From Bretschneidera sinensis (taxonomy: Eukaryota; Streptophyta; Magnoliopsida; Brassicales; Akaniaceae): a DNA stretch of 64,000 nt. Shown piece after piece: positions 1-11,899 of the stretch (positions within the stretch are counted from its first letter, which is position 1; the number at the start of each line of letters is the position of its first letter). A model generated the notes under the pieces. It worked only from the letters and a program-made list of their open reading frames with translations. It was not told the DNA's origin and did not search any database. The position numbers and the translations under genes are program-made. The stretch is taken from contig CM043698.1 of NCBI GenBank assembly GCA_023935145.1, positions 140,689,001 through 140,753,000 of the forward strand, given 5' to 3'.

Positions 1-3
1 TCG

Positions 4-757
4 GTGGTTGAATATGATAGTAGATTCATAGCCCTGTTAAGGTTTTTACCTAAAGTAGTGAATATAGAAGAGAGAAACTGTAAGAGATTTTTAGACGGAT
101 TACACTATAACATTTGGACTAAACTCTTTTATATAAGCATTGGAAATTATGCTATACTCGTGGATAAAGCATTACAAATTGAGAAGGATTTGGTGGAGTT
201 TAAGGGTAGGAAGGAGTGGCTGAAGAGGTCTAGATTTAAGGGACCTAGAGGTGGTGGCAGTATGAGTGTGCAGGGTGGGAGACCCCGAAGAGATGGCATT
301 CCTTGTCACAAAGAACTGTAGTACAGAGTCAGAGGCAAATATAATCTGTTGCTTCTATCGCTCAAAGTAATACTGGTGGGACCCCTAGGGTCGGGAGACA
401 GGCTATGGGAAGTGGGAGTTATAGTAGATGAGTAAGTATACCACCAAGGGGAGGTGGTAATATGCTGATGTATAATCGAGAGCTAAGGGTTTGCTTCAGA
501 TGTAATCAGACGGGGTATCTGTCTCGGAATTGCCCTATGCAAATATGCTTTGTATGTGGTGAGGGAGGATATGTTGCTATAGATTGTCCAATAGGGAAAT
601 ATATTGACATAGGCATTGGAAATGTTAGGAGAAGACCGGTGGGGAGAGGTGGTGGATCAGGGAGTGTACAGGCTAGAGGTCGAGGATCACTAGCTGAGAG
701 AGGACGTGACAACCAGTTTCAGTCCAAAGACAGCAGAGTCTATGCATTGACCCGATA
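4..757 (+). pseudogene. Gag remnant with two degenerate zinc knuckles
   Basis: This is the C-terminal part of a Gypsy Gag (nucleocapsid), which would package the element RNA. Positions 4-321 keep the end of the Retrotrans_gag domain (DSRFIALLRFLPKV, then QIEKDLVEFKGRKEWLK). After a stop and frame change, 462-757 holds two CCHC-type knuckles, CFRCNQTGYLSRNC and CFVCGEGGYVAIDC. In both, the zinc-binding His is Tyr, a CAT to TAT change, so neither should bind zinc normally. A Gly/Arg-rich tail follows and the protease begins just downstream. The homologous copy at 45867-46640 keeps both His residues but carries stops. The product is non-functional. Confidence 0.85.
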
Positions 758-785
758 GGATGCACAAGCCACTCATGATGTTGTT

Positions 786-3700
786 ATGGGTATGGTATCT
801 ATCATTGATAGGTCTGCTAGATTATTGATTGACCCTGGTGCAACCCATTCTTTTGCATCTAGTGTTTATATGAAATTTATTTATGCTAGTGCTAGTCCTT
901 TGATGTATGCTATTGTTGTTGAGGTTCTTACTGGGAATAGGGTTATTATTAGGACAATTTATCGAAGTTGTGTGATTTATATGGCTGATAGAGAATTTGA
1001 AGTTGATTTATTGCCTCTAGATATGACAGATTTTGATTTAATTTTGGGAACGAATTGATTATCTGCATATCATGCTTAGGTAGATTGTTTTAGGAAGAAT
1101 GTGGTGTTCAAGATACCTGGACAGGAAGAGTTTAATTTTCAGGGAAAACGTAAGATAATTGCTAACTATCTTATTTTTGCCTTAATTGCCAGTAAATGGT
1201 TGAAAAAGGGTTGTGAGGGGTATTTAGCATATGTGGTCGATTCTAACAAGGAGGGTAGGAAGTTAGAAGAAATCTTGGTAGCAAAAGATTTTTTTGGTGT
1301 ATTCCATGAAGAGTTGACTGGTTTGCCTCCCAATAGGGTGATTGAGTTTTATGCTGAGGTGATTCTAAGATGAACACCCATATCTATAACACCTTATAGA
1401 ATGGCACCAGCTGAATTGAGAGAGTTGAAAGTTCAGCTTCAGGAGTTGCTAGATAAACAGTTTATTCGACCTAGTATGTCACATTGGGGAGCCCTTATAT
1501 TGTTTGTCAAAAAGAAGGATGGGACAATGAGATTGTGTATGGGTTATAGATAGTTGAATAAGATCACCATCAAGAATAGATATCCTTTGCCAAGGATAGA
1601 TAATTTGTTCGAATGGTTACAGGGAGCTAGGGTGTTTTCTAAGATAAATCTGAGATCTGGTTATTATTAATTGAGGATAAAGGGGAGGGGGGCATGCCTA
1701 AGACTGTTTTTAGGACATGTTATGGCCATCATGAGTTCCTGGTCATGCCATTTGGGTTGACTAATGCTCCTGCAGCATTTATGGATCTAATGAATCGGAT
1801 GTTTAAACCATTCTTGGATAGATTTGTCATTGTGTTTATTGATGATATTCTGGTATATTCCAAGAATGAAAAGGAACATACACAACATTTAGAGATAGTA
1901 TTAGAAATTCTGAGGAGAGAGAAATTATATGCAAAGTTCTTGAAGTGTGAGTTTTTGTTGAGTGAAATATCTTTCTTGGGCCATGTTTTGTTGGGAGAGG
2001 GGATAGCAGTTGACCCACAGAAGGTGGAAGCAGTGTTGAATTGGGAAAGACCCACTAGTGTAACTGAAGTTAAAGGCTTTTTGGGGTTGGCTGGTTATTA
2101 TAGGAAATTCATCCAAAAGTTTTCTATGATTGCTGGACCGTTGACTAGATTGACCAAGAAGGACGTGAAGCTTAGATGGTCAGAGGAATGTGAGAGAAGT
2201 TTCCAGTTATTGAAAAAAAAAATTGACTATTGCCCCGGTATTAGTGCTTCTTTCTGGTGATGAAGGATTTGTGGTATATAGTGATGTGTCATATCAGGGG
2301 TTAGGATATGTGTTGATGCAATATGGGAGAGTTATAGCTTATGCATTTAGGCAATTGAAGAAACATGAGAGGAATTACCCGACCCATGATTTAGAATTGA
2401 CTGCCATAGTTTTTGCTTTGAAGATTTGGAGACATCGTCTATATGGAGCCAATTGTGAAATTTTTACTGATCATAAAAGCTTGATGCATTTACCGACCCA
2501 GAAGGAGTTGAATTTGAGGTAGAGGAGGTGGATGGAGTTGATTAGTGATTATGATTGTACCATTCATTATCATCCAGGAAATGCTAATATAGTAGCTGAT
2601 GTATTGAGTAGAAAGGCTACAGGGAGATTAGTTGCTATTGGAAGTCATAATATTAGCTTGATGATACAATTAAGAAGAATGAAGATGCAGTTGAGTATCA
2701 ATAATAGACGAGTATTGATGGCAAATATGGTGGTACAATCTTCTATCATTGATCGTTTATTACAAATGCAGGGTAGAGATGAGGGGATAGAGAATATCAG
2801 ATGGGAGGTGTTGAGTGGGAAACCAACTGCATTTAGAATTAGAGAAGATGGTATGGTGGTATTGGGGCATCGAGTTTGTGTTTCCAATGATGTGGAGATG
2901 AGAAAGGAGATACTAAGGGAGGCTCATGATTCTGTATATTCCATACATCCGGGAAATAATAAGATGTACAAGGGATTGAGACAAAATTATTGGTGGTTAG
3001 GGATGAAGAAGGATGTAGTGGAACATATTTCTAGACATCTGACTTATCAATATGTGAAGTATGAGACTAGACATCCAACAGGTTTATTACAATCTCTTCC
3101 AGTACTTGAGTGGCCATGGGAAAATATGAGTATGGATTTTGTCTCTGGTTTTCCCCATACCCAGAGAGGTCACGACGCTATATGGGTTATAGTAGATAGA
3201 CTTTCTAAGTCTTCACATTTCCTTCCTATTAAAACTACTTGGAGTCCTGAAAAGTTAGCTGAATTGTATAAAGCAAAGATTGTAAGATTACATAGAGTAC
3301 CCTTGAGTATTGTATCAGATGGAGATTCTAGATTTACCTCTAGATTTTGGAGAGGTTTTCAAGAAGTTATAGGTACGTAATTACAGTTTAGTACAGTTTT
3401 TCATCCACAAACTGATGGGCAGACAGAAAGAATCATCATAATACTAGAAGATATGTTAAGGGCAAGTGTATTGAGTTTCTCAGTGAGCTGGGATACTTAT
3501 CTACCTTTGATCAAGTTTGCAAATAATAATTAGTATCAAACTAGTATTGGGATGACACCATTTGAAGTTTTATATGGTAGGATGTGTAGAACTCCAATAT
3601 GCTAGGAAAATGTTGGAGAGAGAAAGATATTTGGTCCAGAAATGATAGGTCTGACTACTGAGATGATCAAACTGGTTAGAGAGAACCTTTATTGGAGCAC

Positions 3701-4209
3701 AAAACAGACAAAAGGGATATACTGATAATAGAAGACGACCTCTCAAGTTTCAAGTTGGTTATTGGGTATTTTTGAAGATATCTCCATGGAAGGGCATGTT
3801 GAGGTTTAAAAAGAAAGAAAAGTTGAGCTCGAGATTTGTGGGGCCATATGAGATGATTGAAAGAGTTGGACCAGTAGCATATAGATTGAATTTGTCTCCA
3901 AAGTTAAAGCAATTACATAATGTGCTTCATGTCTCACTTTTGAGAAAGTGCTTACACGATGAATCCCATAGTATCTCGAATCAAGTGATAGAACTTCAGA
4001 AAGATTTCACTTTTATGTAAGTACCGGTCAAAATTCTAGACAGAAAGGAACAAGTCTTGCACAATAAAGTCATTCCCTTGATTCAAGTATTATGGCAAAG
4101 CCAAGATGTTGAAGAAATTACTTGGGAGCATGAAGTAAGAATGAGAAAAGAATACCTCCAACTCTTTCATGAATTAGGTAAGGAAATTTCGGGGACAAAA
4201 TTTTTGTAA
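786..4209 (+). pseudogene. Pol polyprotein remnant: PR, RT, RNase H, integrase, chromodomain-like tail
   Basis: Protease lies at 786-1058 with the aspartic site LLIDPGATHSF. Reverse transcriptase spans about 1375-2200 with FIDDILVYS (near 1840) still intact. RNase H is at 2223-2600 ([19 protein letters not shown], then ADVLSRK). Integrase is about 2850-3700, with the HPTGLLQ linker, MDFVSGFP, VSDGDSRF and HPQTDGQTER, giving a DDE core. The last zinc-finger part reads TYQYVK, where CxxC is expected. A tail at 3772-4209 (GPYEMIERVGPVAYRL, then a weak chromodomain-like segment) ends before the polypurine tract. Stops occur near 1037, 1371, 1550, 1668, 2520 and 3378, and there is a frameshift in the A-run near 2215. 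It is a dead polyprotein. Confidence 0.9.
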
Positions 4210-4221
4210 GGTGGGTAGAAT

Positions 4222-6189
4222 TGTAATACCTGTATTCGTAAATAAAGGGTAAAGAAGTAATTTGATAAATAGGACATGAAGTTAAAATAATATATATGCG
4301 AAAGATTTAATTTTTATAAAACAATTCTTTAAAAAAAAACAAGGATGTGTGGTGGTGTAAAGAAAAAGAAAATGAAAATGAAGAAGAAAAAAAATGTCCA
4401 GCTCCAGGTGTTGCCAAAGTAACTTACATTTCTTGCATGTTGTACAGCAAGAAAACGGTGACGGTGCCGCATGAAAATTTTATTATATATATTGAATTGT
4501 TTTATTAGTTTTACCAAATCCTGTTTGGTTTTCTCCAATTTCAAATCTAAACTACTCTATTTCTTTAAAAATTTGGGGACTAAAAGAAAGTTTGAAAGAG
4601 TAAAATTTTGAAGGGGTTTACAGAAGAATTTTATAGAGAATCACAAGAAGCTCTAAGAAAAACATAAGGTAATAACATGAAGTTTATTTTTGAAATTTAG
4701 CATACATGAAATTTCCCAAAATTCAAAGAAGGAATTTGCAAAGGGTGTGAATTATGGAAGAATTGAAGAATAAATTAGAATTTAATATGAATACTATGTC
4801 AGATGTTGACAATCAGCAACCCGGAGGAATTGCTAAGAGGAGCAAGAAAGGCAAGGAGATGATCCACGGGTAGCTTTAAGTGTTATGTGGTGAGTTAGAT
4901 TTACTTTAAGTAATCAAAATAAATATGAAATATATAGTGATAATATTTGAATAAATTATTAACCTATGATTTGATGATATATGGAAGTTGTTTGATGACT
5001 ATGATAGATATAATTGACATGCGGAAAGTTATTATACGAGAAGTAATATTACTGAAATAATGAGTCGATTTAATAATGAAGGTGATGAAATTCTTAACGA
5101 GTTATGGTTGATAAATTGATGTGATATATTAGGAGAAGAAATTAGTGAAATTGATCAAATATTAATTTGAGAAAAGGCAGGATAGTTAAATTTAATGTCC
5201 AAATACATGCTTGTTTTTATATTATTGTTCATATGCATATTTCATATCATTGTTCATATGCATTTGCATGAAATAAAAAAACTGGGAGGGGGCCGGTCTA
5301 AACAAAAAATCGTGACAACCGATATATGCTGGAAATAAATGAAAACCATGACAACCAGTATATGCTGGAAATAAATGAAAACCGTGATAGCCAATATATG
5401 CTGGAAATAAAAGAACTGGGAGTGGGTCGGTCTAACTAAAACAAAAGAACCTGGAAGGCAGCTGGTCTAAGATAAAAACATGTCGACATGTGGGAAGACG
5501 TTTCCTAATAATAATTAATGCATTGCAACTATTTTAAATAATGATTTTATTACAGAAATGCTGAAGTGTTGTTTTGTTATTGTAAATTTATTTATAGATG
5601 AATGAGTCTCACGGAGAGACAGTTATGGTGAGAAAGAAACATAGAAGTATGATATGATAAGAACTATCTAAATGGTAGACTATATGTTGTGAACCTCATA
5701 ACGAGGTAATTATGAGATAATTGATGGTTTTAAGGTGAACAAATATATAAGAAGAAGAGATTGATAGAGAATGAGACTTATGATATGTGTAGTGATAGTA
5801 GAATGCTATTATCAAGTTATATGAGATATAAATGATTAAATATTAAAAGGTTATTTATATGACTTGAATACTTCTAGTAAATTTAATTCACTGAGCTTGT
5901 GAATCTCATCTCTCAATGTTAAATGATTTTAGGCAGCAGGCAGGACAGAATATTTATAAGCCATGGTCCACATCCTCAGATTAATGAGAAAAAAATATTT
6001 GTACATATTATGTTATATACAATGTTTAAGTTGATATATAAATGATGTATCTCCCCTGTTAAGGGTTGAAGATTGATGTAAATAATTGCAGTTGAAATTT
6101 TTTTATTGTTGCATATATGTGTCCTGCTGAAATTTTCAAAATTTGATGACACTGTTTCAGAGGTGGCCAACCCATGATGGTTCGTTACA
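4222..6189 (+). repeat. 3' LTR of Tekay-like copy 1
   Basis: The LTR starts TGTAATACC directly after the purine-rich tract AAGGTGGGTAGAAT and ends TTCGTTACA, giving TG...CA ends over 1968 bp. The right boundary is supported by copy 2, where the same end (CGTTACA, 45317) is followed by an initiator-Met-tRNA-like primer site. The central part matches 51338-52380. No long ORF is present. Confidence 0.85.
5275..5475 (+). repeat. Short tandem repeats inside the Tekay LTR
   Basis: Three units of about 36 bp share AATAAATGAAAACC, TGACAACC or a close variant, and TATATGCTGGA. Two flanking units carry the alternative core CTGGGAG...CGGTCTAA. The equivalent position in the LTR fragment at 51727-51911 instead carries five units of the second type, so this part of the LTR varies in repeat number and type. 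Confidence 0.7.
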
Positions 6190-6256
6190 TATATGCATCC
6201 ATAGTCCTTTTTTTTTTTTTTGTCATCCTAAAATTTGAACTTCATGTTCTTCTTTC

Positions 6257-6560
6257 TCAACTACTTCTTGGAAACATTCTCTCGTGTGCTCTTTTTAGTC
6301 CACCTTCTTCCAAAAGTTTGATGAATATTTCTCTTAAATAATCTCGACATTGTGTGCAAGAAGCAACAGTGTTGTGTTCACCTGCAAGAAGGTGCTTCAT
6401 TCTAATTATTCCACCCCACCTTTCAAGTCCATAATAATTAAACTTTAGGTGCATTTTATTGTCATTAATTCGGGAACAATGTTCCCATGTAGGATATCAC
6501 CTTTTTTCTTGGAACCTTTTGTCTTGGATTTAGAAGAGACATTTCTTAGGCCTAACAATT
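6257..6560 (-). pseudogene. hAT transposase N-terminal remnant (BED-type zinc finger)
   Basis: The minus strand reads NYYGLERWGGIIRMKHLLAG and then TVASCTQCRDYLREIF. This follows the BED-finger pattern of plant hAT transposases, which have a CxxC, then GGI-RMK-HLAG, then a late Cys. The first Cys pair is lost (FNYYG where CxxCG is expected). Upstream codons are Lys/Ser-rich as is common before this domain, but the frame is interrupted. The rest of the transposase is absent. It is a fragment directly beside the Tekay LTR. A hAT DUF659-type remnant elsewhere (52.4-53.8 kb) may be from a related family, but I cannot show that. Confidence 0.6.
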
Positions 6561-7040
6561 CCATCGTCAAATAAATAGTAATAAGTAGCATAATATATTA
6601 ATGAATTAATGATACTAATAAACAACTAAGGCAATAAGGCACTAAGTCACTAACTCACAATCTCAGAATAATACAATAAATAAATAATATACTAAAATAA
6701 GAGTATTATATAATTATACTATTAACTATATTAAAGTTACTAAGTTACTAAGCCACTAGGAAAATATAATACAAAAAAAAATAGTATAATAGTTCTATTA
6801 TAGTTAACTAAAGTAATATTTTCTCGTGAAGGGCTGAAGAAAAAAGAGGAACCCATAAGCTTAAGTTTAGAAGCTTTTCTAGTGATAGAAACAATAAACA
6901 AAAGATATTCTACTTTTGACTAATAATTAGGAATAGTGGAACATAGTAAAGACGAAGGCAACAGAGAACTAACTTGTAGCCATTGGCTGCAAATGAGTCT
7001 TTAAGACCATAAGAGATTCTACGGGTAATATAGAATAAAA
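6561..7040. other. AT-rich intergenic stretch
   Basis: Strongly AT-rich sequence with many short repeats of the type CACTAAGTCACTAA. I see no coding region or clear element ends. Confidence 0.5.
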
Positions 7041-8370
7041 TAAGAACAAACTTATAGCTAAGATTTTCACACAAAAATATGACACTGATTATGATGAAAC
7101 TTTCTATCAACTTTTAAGAATGATTCATTTAGAATAATCATGGCCTTAGTAGCTCATTTTAATTTAGAGTTCATCAATTAATGTGAAAAAAAAAAATTTC
7201 TTAAATGGATCTCTTGAAGAAGAGGTATAAATAAATCAGCCTGAATGTTTCCCTTCTAATAAAGGAAGTCACCTTGTGTGCAAGCTTAAAAAATCTATAT
7301 ATGGATTAAAACAAGCTTTCCATCAATAGTTTATGAAATTTAAATATTTTGTAACATCATACTGTTTCATGGAGAACATTGATGATCAATGTATATACCA
7401 TGAGGTTAGTGGGAGTAAATACATCATCTTAATCCTATATGTAGATGATATTCTACTTGCAAATAGAAACTTGGGTTAGCTACATGAGGCAAAGTGATTA
7501 TTTGTTAAAAACTTTGAAATAAAATATTCGAGTGAAGCCTCTTATGTCATTGGCATAGAGATTCATAGAGATAGAAGACAAAAGACACTAAGACTATCTC
7601 AAAAAGCCTATGCTGATAAAGTTTTGGCAAGATATATAATGAGGGTTTGTTCACTCTGTTGCATGACGGAGTCAGAATTCATTGCTTGCCATGAAGCAAT
7701 GTCACAAGCTATAAACTTTATCATAGGCCTTGAGATTGTCGTTTCTATATTAAGGCCATTAAGAATTTATTGTGATAATTTGGCTGCAGTATTCTTTTCA
7801 TAGAATAACAAAACTAACAACAAAAGTAAGCATATCGACCTAAAGCAAATGGTTGTTAGAGATCATATTAAGAAGGGTGTCATTTCTTTTGAGTACATCA
7901 GAATTGAGCTAATGATTGCATATCTTTTAACTAAAGGTTTACTTGTAACTTCATTTAAGGATCATGTGCAACATATGGGATTAATTAGCTCAGTCTATTT
8001 TTGCTCTCTTTTGCTATTGATTTTATGAACGTTATGTTCATGAACATATTTGGTTATGTTTTAAGAAAGGCAAATAATTATTTTGTGCGTGTAAAGTATT
8101 TATCTGATATAAATTCTATTGAGACTTATTAAGAACCCGAAATGGTATAAATAAAGATCATTCATAACGTAAATTTAAGTGCTTATTAAGGAAAGATCAT
8201 ATATTGTAATACATGGAAGGAAATGTTCTTATCAAAAGGCATGACCACCATGATTCATATGTTAAAAATTTCTATTTAAGTAAAAGTTAGTTTGGGTAGT
8301 ATTTAAAGTTTATGACCATCTATATACCGTGTTGATCACCTATATAGTCTTTAGTTATGTCATTTGGGCC
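7041..8370 (+). pseudogene. Ty1/Copia pol remnant (RT and RNase H)
   Basis: Pieces in several frames read LIAKIFTQKYDTDYDETF, MALVAHFNLEFIN, then LEEEVYINQPECF, VCKLKKSIYGLKQAF and YVDDILLANR (near 7437). This is the order of a Copia reverse transcriptase, with the YVDD catalytic motif kept. RNase H follows as TESEFIACHEAMSQAI, RIYCDNLAAV, then KSKHIDLKQMVVRDHI. Part of the connection between RT and RNase H is deleted near 7640-7660, and several stops interrupt the frame. A polypurine tract and LTR lie just downstream. The 5' half (gag, protease, integrase) is not seen. It is a decayed fragment. Confidence 0.85.
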
Positions 8371-8381
8371 AAGTGGGGGAA

Positions 8382-8771
8382 TGTAAATTTTACCTCCATT
8401 AAATTGGAGATTTGATGTGGTGTAAATGATAAATAAAATTAATGTGGTAAATAATACAATAATTACCCTCTAAAGAGGTGACAAACTACCTATTATTATT
8501 GTGGACAACTCATTACTACTGGATTACCCACTTTTATTGTAGAATGATAAGGAAATCTATCCCATTTACTCCTTGATGGAAGAAATAATTATCTTACATT
8601 GTGAAGGGTTCCCTAATCTAGCTTATAAAAAACAACCTTGTGATGCCATCAATCATGGCTCTTAAACAAGGCATATGTTAGAAGAACCTCTATCACTAAG
8701 TGTTTATAGGGTTGAAAACACTATTTAAACACTATTTTCTTGTATGTTTTGATGTGGTATTTGAACAATCA
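8382..8771 (+). repeat. LTR of the 7.0-8.4 kb Copia element
   Basis: The polypurine tract AAGTGGGGGA (8371-8380) is followed by TGTAAATTTTACCTCC. A related copy starts TGTAAAACTTATCTCC at 54952 and runs to 55165, which supports the left boundary. The right end near CAATCA (8771) is a guess from the TG...CA rule, because no second full copy is in the window. Confidence 0.6.
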
Positions 8772-8811
8772 TGACCAGAAGTATGTAATTTAATTTTTCT
8801 TGCATATTTAT

Positions 8812-9431
<620 letters not shown>

Positions 9432-9903
9432 GTCTTAAACGGTTGCTGTGTAAGTTGGAAGGCTTAGTTGCAGCCGTTGGTAGCACTCTCAACAACCGAG
9501 GCTGAGTACATAGTGGCAACGGAAGCCATTAAGGAGGTTATATGGCGCAAAGGGTTGTTGGAAGAGTTGGAGGTCCTGAAAGAGTAGGTGGTGGTGTATT
9601 CGGATAGCCAAACTGCATTGCACTTGTGTAAGAATCTGGTGTTCCATGAGAGGACAAAGCACATGGATGTTAGGTATCATTTCATTCATGAAAATGTTAC
9701 GGAAGGATTCATTCATGTGGACAAGGTAGCCACAAAGCAAAATCTTGCAGATTTAGGCACCAATGTTCTACCCCTAAGTAAGTTCAATCATTGCCTTGGA
9801 CTACTTAGGATTGGAGTCAGTTGAATGATGACTCAAGATAAGTTTGGATTCTGAGTTCTCTACACAGTGGGTTCGGGTTTAAATGCTTAGACAAAGGTAG
9901 AGA
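9432..9903 (+). pseudogene. Copia RNase H tail of a tandem upstream copy
   Basis: This segment matches 14698-15155 closely: [60 protein letters not shown]. It carries the end of Copia RNase H and the 3' untranslated tail up to the LTR at 9905. A stop follows LEVLKE. The left limit coincides with the Gly-Cys-Cys codons before the conserved SWK segment. Everything upstream is missing. Together with the complete copy it forms an internal-LTR-internal-LTR row, as expected from unequal recombination between LTRs or insertion beside an older copy. Confidence 0.85.
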
Positions 9904-9904
9904 T

Positions 9905-10780
9905 TGTTGATTTTTGTCTAAGGTTTAAACAAGGTTGGAAGAGGTTTAGCATCAAGTCTTGGTGCCTCAGCACACAAGCAACCAAAAGGGCTCAGTACCA
10001 GGTCAGGCCGCGGCCCAGCTCTTTCCAGGTTGTGCGTACAACATAGAGTAGTGCTAGAGGAGGGCCAGGCCACGGTGCCCAGAATGTGGCCAAAAGGTGC
10101 CCTGCTCCAGGCCACAGCATACCCTGTTCAGGCCGCACCCTAGAGGCACACCTAATCCTAGTTTCAAGTCTTTTGAGTGGTGTGTGGATGCATATACAAA
10201 ACATATAGGATCACTAAAGATTGATCAAAGGCTATGATTGATTACTCATCAAGATCTAAGGGTGGATATTGACCCTCAAGATTGGTCAAGAAGTTGGTGC
10301 ACCATATAAAGGGTCACCTAGCTTCAATCTCAACACAATAACAAGAGAGAACATTGTGACATACAAGTGATCATCATACAAAAGAGTTAAAGTGCAAGTG
10401 TGAGAGTGCAAAGACACAAAACACAAGAGAGGCACTTGAATAGATCTCAAAAGAGAGGTTGGTTGTAAAAAGAGAGTAGTATAGATTAAGATAGAGAGCA
10501 TTGTAATAGTTCTTATCTTTTCTTTCTTCTCTTCTTTGTTTCTTCAAAAACTTGAGTTTCTTAGAGAGGGTTGCTGGATTGTAAAGAACCATTGATTTAG
10601 TGCAGAGAGTTCAGAGGAACTCACGGGGACATAGGCTATTGCCGAACCTTGATAATAAATTACTGTGTCATTTTCTTTCTTTGATTTATGTTTCTGTGTC
10701 CGATTCATCTTTACAAGTCATTCTAGACTTAGGTGTTTGGAAGATCACCACCTGGGCATCTCCTAGGTGATTTCCCAACA
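9905..10780 (+). repeat. 5' LTR of the Tork-like Copia element
   Basis: 876 bp, starting TGTTGATTTTTGTC and ending TAGGTGATTTCCCAACA. A GC-rich block lies at about 10000-10150. A TATA box (10305-10310) precedes a CT/AG-rich leader. It also serves as the 3' LTR for the partial copy on its left. Confidence 0.95.
10305..10310 (+). promoter_or_regulatory. TATA box in Copia LTR
   Basis: ACCATATAAAGGG lies about two thirds into the LTR, and CTATATAAAAGGG is kept at the same place in the 3' LTR (near 15534). It is the likely core promoter for the genomic RNA. Confidence 0.6.
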
Positions 10781-10781
10781 G

Positions 10782-10796
10782 TGGTATCAAAGTTGG
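10782..10796 (+). other. Primer binding site, initiator Met-tRNA type
   Basis: TGGTATCAAAGTTGG begins two bases after the LTR. It resembles TGGTATCAGAGC, the complement of the plant initiator tRNA 3' end used by many Copia elements. Confidence 0.8.
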
Positions 10797-11037
10797 AAGA
10801 GATACCGCAACAATGGTATCGATTTTTGGACAGCGGGTATTAGAGTTGGAACAGAAGGTGACGGAGTCAAGACTCCAAGAATCAAAGATCAACTTCTTGG
10901 GTGATTCAAGAACGGAGTAAAGATCAAGATCAAATCGTGTTCTTGAGGGTGATTCAAGAATGGTATAGAGATCCATCTTCAATCGTGTTCTTAAGGTTTA
11001 GAAGAAGTTGGAAAGCATTTGTGAGTACTGCATAAAT

Positions 11038-11830
11038 CTGGGATTTTCTCCACAAGATAGCTTCAAATTTCTGTGTTGAGAAGTTTGATGGAAAGGGAGA
11101 CTTTGCCCTTTGGGAGCAGAAGATCAAGGTTGTTCTTATATAACAGAAGGTGGACTTGGCTATTGGAGAAGATGACGCTTTTCTAGCAAGTATCACGGAG
11201 GACCAACAGATTGAGATGAAGAAGATGGCATACAACACCATTTTTTTGCACATGTTGAATAGTGTCACAAGGGCGTGCGGAGACTCGGAAGATCTTGCTA
11301 TCATATGGAAGAAACTAGATGAGTTGTTTCTTACCAAAACTCTCCCTAATAAGATTTATCTTCTTAAAAGAATCTTTGCTTTTAAAATGGATCCTAATAA
11401 AGAGTTGCAAGATAATCTTGATGTGTTTAAAAAGCTAGTTCAAGATTTTAATAGCTGTAGCATTACATTCTCGGATGAACAATTGGTTGTTATTTTGTTA
11501 AACTCTCTTCCTGATTGTTTTGATAATTTGATTAATGCTATTGAATATGGAAGAGATACTTTAACCAAGGAGATTGTGATCAATGCCATAAGAGCTCATG
11601 ATTTCAAAGCCAAGATGAGGGAAGCATCAAGTGGAGAAGGGCTGTTCATTAGAGGAAGACCAGCAACTTAGAATGGTAGTAGCATTCATAGCAACTATTG
11701 GGAGAAATCAAAGAGGTAAAGGGTAGAGCCATAGGAGATCTCATTCCAAAATAAGATCTGGAGGAAAGAGATGCTTCTACTGCAACAAAGAAGGTCACTT
11801 CAGGAAAGATTGTAAGAAGAAGATGTGGGA
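11038..11830 (+). pseudogene. Copia Gag (UBN2-type) with intact CCHC knuckle
   Basis: The Gag capsid region starts near 11050 (EKFDGKGDFALWEQKIK). A stop interrupts it just before 11150, and it then runs open to 11671 (for example AIIWKKLDELFLTKTLPNKI and VVILLNSLPDCFDNLI). This is the Retrotran_gag_2/UBN2 pattern, which builds the virus-like particle. After a second stop, the nucleocapsid knuckle CFYCNKEGHFRKDC at about 11777-11818 keeps all four zinc ligands, unlike the Gypsy copies in this window. Upstream is the primer site and downstream the protease. Confidence 0.85.
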
Positions 11831-11899
11831 TGAGAGAGGAAGAAGCCATACCAATAATGGAGAGACTTCGGTTGCCAAAGGAGAACAGCAAGATGATGT

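Larger units (their letters stand above)
1..6189 (+). mobile_element. Ty3/Gypsy element, Tekay-like, copy 1 (left end off window)
   Basis: Gag, protease, reverse transcriptase, RNase H, integrase and a chromodomain-like tail follow one another on the plus strand, then a polypurine tract (4208-4221) and a long LTR. This order, with integrase after RNase H, is that of Ty3/Gypsy. The long LTR and the integrase tail resemble the Tekay (Del) chromovirus clade. That clade call is from recognition, not a tree. The 5' LTR and the start of gag lie outside the window. Many stops and frameshifts show the copy is dead. A related copy lies at 45226-48471. Confidence 0.9.
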
